From an uncultured Draconibacterium sp. (GTDB lineage Bacteria > Bacteroidota > Bacteroidia > Bacteroidales > Prolixibacteraceae): a stretch of 64,000 bases of DNA. Within the stretch, counting starts at the first letter, position 1; each line of letters opens with the position of its first letter. Below are positions 20,501-28,482 of the stretch, one piece after another. The DNA lies in contig NZ_OY771647.1 in the NCBI RefSeq assembly GCF_963674925.1, positions 2,433,501 to 2,497,500 on the forward strand. Reading direction: 5' to 3'. The translations under genes were made by a program, and so were the position numbers. The notes below the pieces were generated by a model. That model had not been told where the DNA came from and searched no databases. It worked only from the letters and a program-made list of their open reading frames with translations.

Positions 20501-21373
20501 GGATTCAATAAAGAGGTAAAAGCATACAGCTATCTGTTAAAAGATAAAACCAAAGTGCCGGAACTGAAAGCAACGGCTGCCGGAAAAGGAATTACTGTTG
20601 ATATTCAGCAGGCAAAACAAATTCAGGGAACTGCCGTGGTGAAATTCATCGATAACATCACGCTTGAAACCAACACCTACTATTTCAATTTTGATGTGGA
20701 AGCAGTGAGCGACGAGTTTAACGGCGCTGTTGGAAGCCAGTGGCAATGGATCAGGGAAAATGCTGCAACACACAGCCTTTCGGCAAACGATGGCAGCCTG
20801 ACGATTACCAGCGAAGTTGGCGATGTTTCGGAAGGTACTAACAATGCCAAAAACATACTGCTGCAAAGTGCCAATAACGATTGGACCGCGGAAACTAAAC
20901 TGACGGCTTCACGAATGCCTTCTCAACCTGAAAATGCCGGAATTCTGGCTTACCAGGACGATGATAATTTTGTGAAATTCATGTTCCGGGCGGTTATAAA
21001 AACCACACGTCAAAGAGAGCCGCAACCCGGTACCATCGATTTGATGATGGAAGAAAATGGCATTGCAAAATCGCTGGCTTCTTTCAACCTGAAAACCGAA
21101 ATTACCGGCGACCAGTCTTTGGTACTCAAACTCGATAAAAAAGGAAGCATTTACACCGCTTCGTATTCCTTGGATGGCGAAAATTTCGAAATTCTGGGTA
21201 CAGCAGATCTGGCAATAAAAGACATAAAAACAGGCTTAATGGTAGGCGACGGAATTATTACCGGATATATGAAAAGCACTTACTGGTTTGATTCCGACAC
21301 AACAAAACCGGATTCGCCGTTTGATGTGGCTTTCGATTATTTCCGGATAACAAATAGTGGACTAAAACAATAA
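17561..21373 (+). CDS. Giant multidomain GH3 glycosidase (beta-xylosidase-like), copy B
   Basis: Protein of 1270 residues with the same domain order as the gene at 11002. A signal peptide (LILILFSLFTLAF) leads into the GH3 barrel with nucleophile D270 in YVTGDCGAIDD. A CBM6-like insert interrupts the GH3 C-terminal domain (KDGDWTAYDNVDITDVDS). Then come GTDQSTGREESDRFAI, an FnIII-like domain, a BIG2 domain (EYKSNNPAVVSVDENGKV), a further beta domain and a concanavalin-like C-terminal domain (ENAGILAYQDDDNFVKFM). The two proteins align along their whole length, so this is an old duplication with substantial divergence. It should act on xylo- or arabinoxylo-oligosaccharides. The first gene of the esterase array starts 25 bases after its stop. 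Confidence 0.92.
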   Translation: MNSRRSTSLILILFSLFTLAFIPQSQMAKKPIYLNTAYSFKERAIDLVSRMTPEEKQSQLGNTMPPIPRLGVNHYDVWGEALHGIMGRNNNSGMTATSFPNSVAVGATWDPELIKRETKVVSDEARGFNHDLIFTLTYWSPVIEPARDPRWGRTAETFGEDPFLVSEIGKGFIQGLMGDDPTYLKTVPCGKHYFANNTEFNRHSGSSDMDDRDMREFYLLPYRTLIRDYDLPSIMTAYGAVNGVPMSASKYLVDTVARKTYGMDGYVTGDCGAIDDIVRGHHFTESYEEAAALGLKAGVDTDCGGVYQAHALGALEKGMLTQADIDKTLINIFTIRMRLGEFDPTEIVPYAGIKPDIVNDPAHNDLAIEVATKTPVLLKNEVTVQPAEKALPLNTKHIKKIAVLGPQADKVELGDYSGPIEPHLSISPLLGIQNYIKEHNLDIEVVSASSGNTDRNTDFLTMNAFSTVRNGEVVAEFDATKYDDSAPGLIVAARFGRTSIRGVKDGDWTAYDNVDITDVDSIRFNVAASGNGGLLEVRVSSATGNILATQKIEAVQQRGGFPGFARPQNVSVKINTLGITGPQTLVLVYREAESPATDAATLEMAATADVVLVFVGTDQSTGREESDRFAITLPGNQNKLIEAVAAENPNTIVVMQTMGMVEVEPIKNNPNIPGIIWTGYNGQAQGTAMARILFGDVNPGGKLNVTWHKSLNDLPGFNDYTLRGDGSNGRTYWYFDKPVSYEFGYGLSYTAFEYKQFSISKTRLTPNDKVTISVDVKNTGAVDGDEVVQVYVKTPDSPAELERPIKRLKGFKRVTIPAGQTKRVSIDIDCNDLWFWDAEAGKITFDQGSYIFEIGASSKDIKAELEAVMSGEYKPVLTTVVAESDKMILRPGNTAQTSVTAAMSDDSFFDISKAEIEYKSNNPAVVSVDENGKVTATGVGVASVFAYVSIDGVTESSSYPVKVMPDLNPKSILVNGKSIEGFNKEVKAYSYLLKDKTKVPELKATAAGKGITVDIQQAKQIQGTAVVKFIDNITLETNTYYFNFDVEAVSDEFNGAVGSQWQWIRENAATHSLSANDGSLTITSEVGDVSEGTNNAKNILLQSANNDWTAETKLTASRMPSQPENAGILAYQDDDNFVKFMFRAVIKTTRQREPQPGTIDLMMEENGIAKSLASFNLKTEITGDQSLVLKLDKKGSIYTASYSLDGENFEILGTADLAIKDIKTGLMVGDGIITGYMKSTYWFDSDTTKPDSPFDVAFDYFRITNSGLKQ

Positions 21374-21398
21374 AATATAAACTATCAACAAACAAATT

Positions 21399-22598
21399 AT
21401 GATGTCTAAAATTCTAAACGTATTCGTTATTCTTTTGATGGCCAGCGGGATTTGCTCGGCACAATCATCATCAGAAGTCATAGAGGACTTCAAACCCTCT
21501 TCAGTAAATCAACCCGGAAAGGAATACCCGATGGTAAATTCCGAAGGACGGGTTCGTGTTCAAATTTCGGCGCCTGAAGCTAAAAAAGTTCAGCTTGATA
21601 TTAGTGCCGTAAAATATGATTTGGTAAAAGATGAAAACGGAGTGTGGACCGGCGAATCGGCACCACAGGATGTCGGTTTTCATTACTATCAGTTGTGGGT
21701 TGACGGAGCTGCGGTTCCCGATCCAAACAGCCTGTATTTTTACGGAGCGAGTCGTTGGGGGAGCGGTATTGAAATTCCTTCTGACGATCAGGATATTTTT
21801 GCCCTAAAAGATGTTCCTCATGGCGATTTGCGCGAGGTACACTACTATTCTAAATCATCGGATAAAGTGCGTCGTGCATATATTTACACGCCTCCCGGCT
21901 ACCAAAAAGATCAGTCGAAAAGTTATCCGGTTCTTTACCTGCAACACGGTATGGGCGAGAACGAAACCGGCTGGGGAAGCCAGGGACATACCGGATTGAT
22001 TATGGATAATTTAATTGCCGAAGGAAAAGCGCTTCCGTTTATCATTGTAATGGAAAACAGCAGCGTAAATTTTGAAAGACCACGCGGGCCGCGTCCTGAA
22101 AGAGGTGCACAGGCCGATTCAACACAAAGAAGACGTGGTGGACCGATGGGCGGTTTTGATTTTTCTGCCGATTTCAAAAAAGTTCTTATTAACGACCTGA
22201 TCCCTTATGTGGAAGCTAACTACCGTGTTATTGCCGACCCTGCTCACCGTGCTATGGCCGGATTATCAATGGGAGGTATGCAAACACGTTTGATTACTTT
22301 GGCCAATCCCGAAGTGTTTTCGCAGGTTGGTATGTTTAGTGGCGGAAGCATTAGCCCTGAAGATATTGAAAATTCACCTGCTTTTAAGGAGAATGTAAAA
22401 CTGTTGTTTGTGAGTTACGGAAGCCATGAACTCGATAACCGCAGAATGGGTTTTGGCGGCGATCCGAAAGCCAACACCGAAGCATTAAAAGCAGCCGGTA
22501 TGAACACCCATTTTTATGTGTCGCCCGGAACCGCACACGAATGGCACTCATGGCGTCGCAGCCTTTATCAGTTTGCTCAACTGGTATTTAAAAACTAA
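21399..22598 (+). CDS. CE1-like esterase, array member 1
   Basis: Secreted protein of 399 residues; the signal peptide ends at CSAQ. E-set/CBM48-like domain at about 25-130, with the array signature DFKPSSVNQPGKEYP. The CE1/esterase-D domain has YPVLYLQHGMGENETGW, nucleophile S290 in GLSMGGMQT and H380 in GTAHEW; E/D residues in SYGSHELD are acid candidates. Between the core and the Ser there is an Arg/Pro-rich loop of about 35 residues (RPRGPRPERGAQ...) not found in all members. The role is probably removal of feruloyl or acetyl groups from xylan oligosaccharides. From the DFKPSS motif to GIEIP (98 residues) it differs from the next gene at only two positions. A TCTAAAATTCTAAA stretch overlaps the start codon; the first ATG (21399) and second (21402) are both possible starts. 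Confidence 0.9.
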   Translation: MMSKILNVFVILLMASGICSAQSSSEVIEDFKPSSVNQPGKEYPMVNSEGRVRVQISAPEAKKVQLDISAVKYDLVKDENGVWTGESAPQDVGFHYYQLWVDGAAVPDPNSLYFYGASRWGSGIEIPSDDQDIFALKDVPHGDLREVHYYSKSSDKVRRAYIYTPPGYQKDQSKSYPVLYLQHGMGENETGWGSQGHTGLIMDNLIAEGKALPFIIVMENSSVNFERPRGPRPERGAQADSTQRRRGGPMGGFDFSADFKKVLINDLIPYVEANYRVIADPAHRAMAGLSMGGMQTRLITLANPEVFSQVGMFSGGSISPEDIENSPAFKENVKLLFVSYGSHELDNRRMGFGGDPKANTEALKAAGMNTHFYVSPGTAHEWHSWRRSLYQFAQLVFKN

Positions 22599-22628
22599 GC
22601 CTTTTAAAACATCAATACTAATAAGATT

Positions 22629-23804
22629 ATGAAACGATATTCTTTTATTTTAACGGTGTTGCTGGCCTTTTCTGCGGTACTTGCCATGGCGCAAACGGCA
22701 GAACAAACAGTAGTTGAGGATTTTAAACCCTCTTCTGTAAATCAGCCAGGAAAAGAATACCCGATGGTGAATTCCGAAGGACGGGTGCGCGTTCAAATTT
22801 CTGCGCCTGAGGCTGAAAAAGTTCAGCTTGATATCAGTGCTGTAAAATACGATTTGGTAAAAGATGAAAACGGAGTGTGGACCGGCGAATCGGCACCACA
22901 GGACGAAGGTTTTCATTACTACCAGCTTTGGGTTGACGGAGCTGCGGTTCCCGATCCAAACAGCTTGTATTTTTACGGCGCCAGCCGTTGGGGAAGTGGT
23001 ATTGAAATTCCGGCACACGATCAGGAGTTTTATGCCCTGAAAAATGTTCCGCACGGCGAGGTACGCGAGCTTCAGTATTTCTCGGAAAGCAACAAGACCA
23101 TGCGCAGGTGTTTTGTTTACACACCTCCGGGTTACGACGAAAATCCTGAAAAACGTTACCCGGTGTTGTATCTGCAACATGGTGGTGGCGAAAACGAAAC
23201 CGGATGGTCGAGCCAGGGACACGCTGGATTGATAATGGACAACCTGATTGCCGAAGGTAAATCCGTTCCGTTTATCATTGTTATGGACAACGGTACCTGG
23301 GCAATGCCAAGGCCACCGCGTAACCGCGAAGGTGGCGAACGTCCGGCACAATGGCCACCTCAGGGTTGGGCCGATGGTTTTATGAATACTTTGCTGAAAG
23401 ACATTATTCCGATGATTGATTCGAAATACCGCACACTGGCCGATCCCGGAAACCGTGCCATGGCAGGTCTTTCGATGGGAGGTATGCAAACACGTGTTAT
23501 AACACTGGCTAATCCCGATGTTTTTTCGAATGTGGGAATGTTTAGCGGTGGCAGTATCACCATGGAAGACATTGAGCAACATCCTGATTTTAAGGAAAAA
23601 GTAAAACTGCTTTTCATCAGCTACGGAAGTCGCGAGATTGAGAATCCGCGTCCCGGACCATGGGGAAATCCAAAGGGAAATACCGAAGCACTTAAAAAAG
23701 CCGGTATGAACACCCATTTTTATGTGTCGCCTGAAACTGCCCACGAATGGCAAACATGGCGCCGCAGCCTTTATCAGTTTGCACCTTTATTATTCAAAAA
23801 TTAA
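22629..23804 (+). CDS. CE1-like esterase, array member 2
   Basis: Secreted protein of 391 residues; the signal peptide ends at AMAQ. E-set domain almost identical to member 1 up to residue about 130, followed by a CE1 hydrolase that is clearly diverged. Nucleophile S282 in GLSMGGMQT, H372 in ETAHEW. The variable loop before the C-terminal half reads PRPPRNREGGERPAQWPP. A stretch of 53 bases in the N-terminal part (22851-22903) is identical to 21618-21670 of member 1, which points to recent duplication or gene conversion of this module. It lies 30 bases after member 1 and 13 bases before member 3, so co-transcription is almost certain. Ester preference is unknown. Confidence 0.9.
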   Translation: MKRYSFILTVLLAFSAVLAMAQTAEQTVVEDFKPSSVNQPGKEYPMVNSEGRVRVQISAPEAEKVQLDISAVKYDLVKDENGVWTGESAPQDEGFHYYQLWVDGAAVPDPNSLYFYGASRWGSGIEIPAHDQEFYALKNVPHGEVRELQYFSESNKTMRRCFVYTPPGYDENPEKRYPVLYLQHGGGENETGWSSQGHAGLIMDNLIAEGKSVPFIIVMDNGTWAMPRPPRNREGGERPAQWPPQGWADGFMNTLLKDIIPMIDSKYRTLADPGNRAMAGLSMGGMQTRVITLANPDVFSNVGMFSGGSITMEDIEQHPDFKEKVKLLFISYGSREIENPRPGPWGNPKGNTEALKKAGMNTHFYVSPETAHEWQTWRRSLYQFAPLLFKN

Positions 23805-23817
23805 ATAGTTAGATATC

Positions 23818-24942
23818 ATGAAAAAATATATTTCAACATTAATAGTGTTCTTTGTTTTCTCACTTACGCTGTGTGTAGCTCAAAGCGAAAAACCGGCTGT
23901 AAAAGAAGATTTTAAACCCTCAACTTTAAACCAGCCCGGAAAAGAATACCCAATGGTAAACTCGCAGGGATACGCGCGTTTCCGTATTGAAGCTCCCGAA
24001 GCACAAAGTGTGGTAGTAAGCCTTGGTTTAGGAGGAACAAGAGGCGGAACTCCGCTTGCAAAAAACGACGAAGGCGTATGGATGGGAACCACTGCCGGGC
24101 CAATGGACGAAGGTTTTCATTATTACCATGTAACCATTGATGGTGGTGTTTTTAACGATCCGGGAGCGTTGAACTATTACGGATCGGTACGTTGGGAGAG
24201 CGGAATCGAAATTCCTGCACACGACCAGGATTTTTATGCATTGAAAAATGTTCCTCACGGACATGTTCAGCAGGTACTTTTTCCTTCGCCAAGTACCGAA
24301 ACTTCGCGCAGGGCTTTTGTTTACACACCTCCGGGTTATTATAAAAATCAGTCAAAAAGTTACCCGGTGCTTTACCTGCAACACGGCTGGGGCGAAGACG
24401 AAACAGCCTGGATGAACCAGGGACGTGCCAACCTGATTATGGATAACCTGATTGCCGAAGGTAAAATTGATCCGTTTATCATTGTGAATACCTACGGAAT
24501 GACCAACGAAATCAAATTTGGCGGTCTGCGTAATTTCGATGTTACTCCGTTTCAAACGGTTTTGGTAGATGAGCTGATTCCATATGTTGATGAGCATTTC
24601 CGCACTATTCCTGATCAGGCACACCGCGCAATGGCTGGTCTGTCGATGGGTGGTATGGAAACAAAAGATATCACATTGAACAGACCGGAAGTGTTTTCGT
24701 ATTATGCGCTGTTGAGTGGTGGTATTTATGCACCTGAGGATATCAAAGATCATTCGAACCTGAAGCTGGTATTTATCAGTTGTGGTAGCAAAGAACGTCC
24801 GGATGGAGTAAAAAATGCGGCAAAAGCATTAAAAGATGCCGGTTACAACGCGGTTTCGTATGTTTCGGAAGGCACTGCACACGAGTTTCAAACCTGGCGC
24901 AGAAGTTTGTATCAACTGGCTCCGCTACTGTTTAAAGAATAA
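23818..24942 (+). CDS. CE1-like esterase, array member 3
   Basis: Secreted protein of 374 residues; the signal peptide ends at CVAQ. It shares the DFKPSTLNQPGKEYP motif and the E-set plus CE1 layout. Nucleophile S276 in GLSMGGMET; H355 in GTAHEF. It lacks the Arg/Pro-rich loop of members 1, 2 and 5: the equivalent segment is short (MTNEIKFGGLRN). The E-set domain has a Gly-rich turn (LGLGGTRGGTPL) not seen in its neighbours. It is only 13 bases from member 2 and 3 from member 4. The different loop suggests a different acyl or glycan target, which is inference. Confidence 0.9.
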   Translation: MKKYISTLIVFFVFSLTLCVAQSEKPAVKEDFKPSTLNQPGKEYPMVNSQGYARFRIEAPEAQSVVVSLGLGGTRGGTPLAKNDEGVWMGTTAGPMDEGFHYYHVTIDGGVFNDPGALNYYGSVRWESGIEIPAHDQDFYALKNVPHGHVQQVLFPSPSTETSRRAFVYTPPGYYKNQSKSYPVLYLQHGWGEDETAWMNQGRANLIMDNLIAEGKIDPFIIVNTYGMTNEIKFGGLRNFDVTPFQTVLVDELIPYVDEHFRTIPDQAHRAMAGLSMGGMETKDITLNRPEVFSYYALLSGGIYAPEDIKDHSNLKLVFISCGSKERPDGVKNAAKALKDAGYNAVSYVSEGTAHEFQTWRRSLYQLAPLLFKE

Positions 24943-24945
24943 CTT

Positions 24946-26088
24946 ATGAAGAATATAGTCCTATTATTTACGGCTTTATTCATCAGCGGAATTTGTGCCG
25001 CTCAGGATGTGGTTGAGGATTTTCAGCCGTCATCGGTAAATCAGCCCGGCAAACAATTTCCTCAGGTGAATTCTGAGAGCCGGGTTCGTGCGCAGATTTC
25101 AGCACCGGAAGCCAACAATGTCAGACTCGATATTGGCGGCGTAAAATATGAAATGAAAAAAGACGAAAACGGCGTATGGACCGGTGAATCGGAACCTCAG
25201 GATGTTGGTTTTCATTATTACCAGTTAAATGTTGATGGAGCCTCGGTACCCGATCCGGGAACCAAATATTTTTATGGTGCCGGCCGCTGGGGAAGTGGTA
25301 TCGAAATTCCGGCCGACGACATGGAGATTTATGCGCTGAAAGATGTGCCACACGGTTTGCTTAGCGAGCAGCCCTATTTCTCTGAAATTACGCAGTCGTT
25401 TCGCCGTTGTTTTGTTTATACACCTGCAGAGTACAACGATAATCCAAAAAAACAATATCCGGTACTTTACCTGCAACACGGAAGTTTTGAAGACGAAACC
25501 GGATGGGCAAGCCAGGGACATGCAAACCGCATTTTGGATAACCTGATTGCAGCCCAAAAAGCGGTGCCTATGATTATTGTTATGGACAACGGTTATGCCT
25601 ATAAACCGCAAAGTTCAGGCGGCGGTCGTCCGGCAATGGTTTTCGAAGAGGTGATGATGAACGAAATCATTCCGATGATCGATAAACGCTTCCGAACAAT
25701 TGCCGATCGTGAGCATCGCGCCATTGCGGGCTTGTCGATGGGCGCCAATCAAACCATGCGAATTTGTATGAACAACCTCGATGAGTTTGCTTATTACGGC
25801 GGTTTTAGCGGTACATCCAATTACCCCAGTTCCGACGAGATTAATGTGGAAACTTTTTTAAACGGAGCCTTTAAAAACGGGAAATCTGTAAATAAGCAGA
25901 TGAAAGTTTTCTGGCTGGGTTTGGGAACCAAAGAACCAGAACCTTTTCCCGGCTCAGTTGGTGCTTTCCGAAATATGCTCGAAAAACAGGGCATCGATTA
26001 TGTGTATTACGAGTCGCCTGAAACTGCCCACGAGTGGCAAACCTGGCGCAGAGATTTACATCAGTATGCCCAGTTGTTGTTCAAATAA
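24946..26088 (+). CDS. CE1-like esterase, array member 4 (GxSxGA variant)
   Basis: Secreted protein of 380 residues; the signal peptide ends at CAAQ. E-set domain with DFQPSSVNQPGKQFP, then a CE1 hydrolase. The nucleophile motif reads GLSMGANQT (S264), so the second Gly of the usual GxSxGG is Ala. H362 lies in ETAHEW. The variable loop is short and Gly-rich (KPQSSGGGRPAMV). It starts 3 bases after the stop of member 3 (TAACTTATG), the tightest junction in the array, suggesting translational coupling. All three triad positions can still be filled, so I expect an active esterase. Confidence 0.9.
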   Translation: MKNIVLLFTALFISGICAAQDVVEDFQPSSVNQPGKQFPQVNSESRVRAQISAPEANNVRLDIGGVKYEMKKDENGVWTGESEPQDVGFHYYQLNVDGASVPDPGTKYFYGAGRWGSGIEIPADDMEIYALKDVPHGLLSEQPYFSEITQSFRRCFVYTPAEYNDNPKKQYPVLYLQHGSFEDETGWASQGHANRILDNLIAAQKAVPMIIVMDNGYAYKPQSSGGGRPAMVFEEVMMNEIIPMIDKRFRTIADREHRAIAGLSMGANQTMRICMNNLDEFAYYGGFSGTSNYPSSDEINVETFLNGAFKNGKSVNKQMKVFWLGLGTKEPEPFPGSVGAFRNMLEKQGIDYVYYESPETAHEWQTWRRDLHQYAQLLFK

Positions 26089-26104
26089 TTAATTAAATCA
26101 AGAA

Positions 26105-27304
26105 ATGAAGAATCTTTTTTTAGTGCTTCTACTTTTAGTAATAAGTTCAGTAGGGCATACACAAAACAATGATTTTCCGGCAGGAACAAAACCTGCGTCA
26201 ACCAATATATTAGGAGCCGAGTATCCCCGTGTCGATTCTTTAGGACAGGTATATTTTCGCATACAAGCACCTGAAGCAACCAGTATTTCAGTTAGCCTTG
26301 GAAATGTTCCGCTAACGAAAGGCGACGATGGTGTTTGGACAGGCGTTACCAAGCCTCAGGATCCTGGTTTTCATTATTATACTTTGAAAATAAATGGTGT
26401 AGACGTTGCCGATCCTTTTAGTGAAACATTTTTTGGCGCAAGCCGCATTATGAGTGGAATGGAAATCCCGGAAGCAGGAGTTGATTTTTACGATATAAAG
26501 AATGTTCCTCATGGCCAGGTTCGATCAGTGTATTATTGGTCAAAATCGTTCAACGAGCCTCGTCATGCTTATGTTTATACCCCTCCGGGTTACGACAAGG
26601 ATCTTGACAAAAAATATCCGGTGCTTTATTTGCAGCACGGTATGGGCGAAGACAGGCGCGCATGGCCTAATCAGGGGCGTACCAATTTCATTCTCGATAA
26701 CCTGATTGCCGAAGGGAAAGCTAAACCAATGATTATTGTAATGGAAGATGGTGGAATTGCCAGAGCTTTTAATACGCCTATTCGCGATAAATCAGGTAAA
26801 ATACTTCCCAAACCTGAAAGACAGGGGCCGGGGCGTCCGGGAGGTCCCGGACAAGGACCTAATTTTTGGGATGAATTTACAGAAACAATTATCACCGATC
26901 TGATTCCTACAATCGATAAACAGTTCAGAACATTAAGTGATCGCGAAAATCGGGCAATTGCAGGTCTTTCGCTTGGGGGAACACAAACCTACCAAATTTC
27001 ACAGGCCAATCTCGATAAGTTTGCCAGCATCGGTGTTTTTAGTGCTCCGTTTGGATTTCCAGGCGTTGAAACCGGTTATAATGGTTTGTTGGCAAAACCT
27101 GACGAATTCAACAAGCAGGTAAAATTGTTCTACATATCCATGGGGTCAAAAGAAGGTCCCCGTTCCGGAAGGGCTATTCATGAGGCGCTTGATAATGCCG
27201 GCATCAACAATGTTTATTATGAAGCACCCGGAACGGCGCATGAATTTCAGACCTGGCGCAAAAGCTTGTATGGTTTTGCTCAACTTCTTTTTCAAAAGAA
27301 ATAA
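26105..27304 (+). CDS. CE1-like esterase, array member 5
   Basis: Secreted protein of 399 residues; the signal peptide ends at GHTQ. E-set domain preceded by GTKPASTNILGAEYP, then a CE1 hydrolase with YPVLYLQHGMGEDRRAW, nucleophile S289 in GLSLGGTQT and H379 in GTAHEF. It has a long Pro/Gly/Arg-rich loop (LPKPERQGPGRPGGPGQGP) at the same place as the loop of member 1. It also has an extra segment after the nucleophile helix (FPGVETGYNGLLAKPDEFN) that resembles member 6. It lies 16 bases after member 4 and 10 before member 6. Confidence 0.9.
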   Translation: MKNLFLVLLLLVISSVGHTQNNDFPAGTKPASTNILGAEYPRVDSLGQVYFRIQAPEATSISVSLGNVPLTKGDDGVWTGVTKPQDPGFHYYTLKINGVDVADPFSETFFGASRIMSGMEIPEAGVDFYDIKNVPHGQVRSVYYWSKSFNEPRHAYVYTPPGYDKDLDKKYPVLYLQHGMGEDRRAWPNQGRTNFILDNLIAEGKAKPMIIVMEDGGIARAFNTPIRDKSGKILPKPERQGPGRPGGPGQGPNFWDEFTETIITDLIPTIDKQFRTLSDRENRAIAGLSLGGTQTYQISQANLDKFASIGVFSAPFGFPGVETGYNGLLAKPDEFNKQVKLFYISMGSKEGPRSGRAIHEALDNAGINNVYYEAPGTAHEFQTWRKSLYGFAQLLFQKK

Positions 27305-27314
27305 ATTGTTATAA

Positions 27315-28463
27315 ATGAAGCACTTTCTGTTAATATTAATAATTATTGCTCAAGCAAGTCTGTTTTGTTTGGGACAAGAAAATACAGAATCAACACCAGC
27401 TACAAGCAATGTGGCCGGTGCTGAATATCCCAAAATTCAGACTGATTTAAGTGTGATCTTCAGGGTGAATGCTCCTGACGCTAAAAAAGTTCAGATTGAT
27501 TTGGGAAAGTTGTATGATATGACAAAAGATGACCAGGGAGTTTGGAGTGTTACAACCGATCCGCAGGTTCCGGGATTTCACTATTATTCTTTGGTTATAG
27601 ACGGAATTAAAGTTGTCGACCCTGCAAGTGAATCGTTTTATGGTATGGGTAGAATGGCCAGTGCTATTGAGATTCCTGAAAAAGGTGCTGATTTTTATAC
27701 AATAAAAGATGTTCCGCACGGCGCTTTAAGTTCGAAATATTATTATTCGGAATACACCAAAAGCTGGAGACGCCTCTTTGTTTATACGCCTCCGGGATAC
27801 GATAAAAATATCAGCGAAAAATATCCGGTGGTTTATATTCAGCATGGTGGCGGCGAAGATGAAACCGGCTGGGCTGTGCAGGGAAAAACCGACATTATAC
27901 TCAATAACCTGATTGCCGAAGGAAAAGCCAGACCAATGTTAGTGGTCATTTCCAACGGAAACGTTACAGCACCTGGCGGAGGTTTTGGTGGCTACAGCAG
28001 CAAGGGAATGGCTCCTTTCAAAGAAGAAATGACAAAAAATATTGTCCCGTTTATCGATGCAAATTACCGCACGCTGGCTGATGCTGATAATCGTGCTATT
28101 TGCGGACTCTCAATGGGAGGCGGGCAATCGTTTTACGTGGGATTGGAAAGCCCTGAGTTTTTTGGCTCTGTAGGTGTATTTAGCACCGGACTGTTTGGTG
28201 GAATCAGAACCTCGGGAAGTGGTTTTGATGCCGAAAAAGAAATTCCGGGACTTTTATCAGAGTCCGGTAAATTCAATAAAAATCTGGATTTATTCTACAT
28301 CTCGTGCGGCGAGCAGGACATGCGTATTGAACATACCAAAAAGGCGGTAAAAACTATGCGTGATAACGGCCTCGAAGTGGAGTTTAATTCATTTCCCGGC
28401 GACCACGAATGGCAGGTTTGGAGAAAGTCCTTACACGATTTTGCATCAAGGGTATTTCAGTAA
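27315..28463 (+). CDS. CE1-like esterase, array member 6
   Basis: Secreted protein of 382 residues; the signal peptide ends near CLGQ. E-set domain (about 25-120), then a CE1 hydrolase with YPVVYIQHGGGEDETGW, nucleophile S266 in GLSMGGGQS and H364 in PGDHEW, where Asp replaces the Ala that precedes His in members 1-5. The pre-nucleophile loop is Gly/Ser-rich (PGGGFGGYSSKGMA). Codons here look more A/T-rich than in members 1-4, for example AAT/TAT-rich stretches near the start; I have not computed this. It lies 19 bases before member 7. Confidence 0.9.
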   Translation: MKHFLLILIIIAQASLFCLGQENTESTPATSNVAGAEYPKIQTDLSVIFRVNAPDAKKVQIDLGKLYDMTKDDQGVWSVTTDPQVPGFHYYSLVIDGIKVVDPASESFYGMGRMASAIEIPEKGADFYTIKDVPHGALSSKYYYSEYTKSWRRLFVYTPPGYDKNISEKYPVVYIQHGGGEDETGWAVQGKTDIILNNLIAEGKARPMLVVISNGNVTAPGGGFGGYSSKGMAPFKEEMTKNIVPFIDANYRTLADADNRAICGLSMGGGQSFYVGLESPEFFGSVGVFSTGLFGGIRTSGSGFDAEKEIPGLLSESGKFNKNLDLFYISCGEQDMRIEHTKKAVKTMRDNGLEVEFNSFPGDHEWQVWRKSLHDFASRVFQ

Positions 28464-28482
28464 AATAACTAAAATCTAAATT

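Noticed and set aside
22650..23753. A 367-codon open frame on the minus strand opposite esterase array member 2
   Set aside because: It lies entirely within a strongly supported + strand gene, has a His/Cys/Arg-rich composition typical of antisense frames and no recognisable domain or signal peptide.
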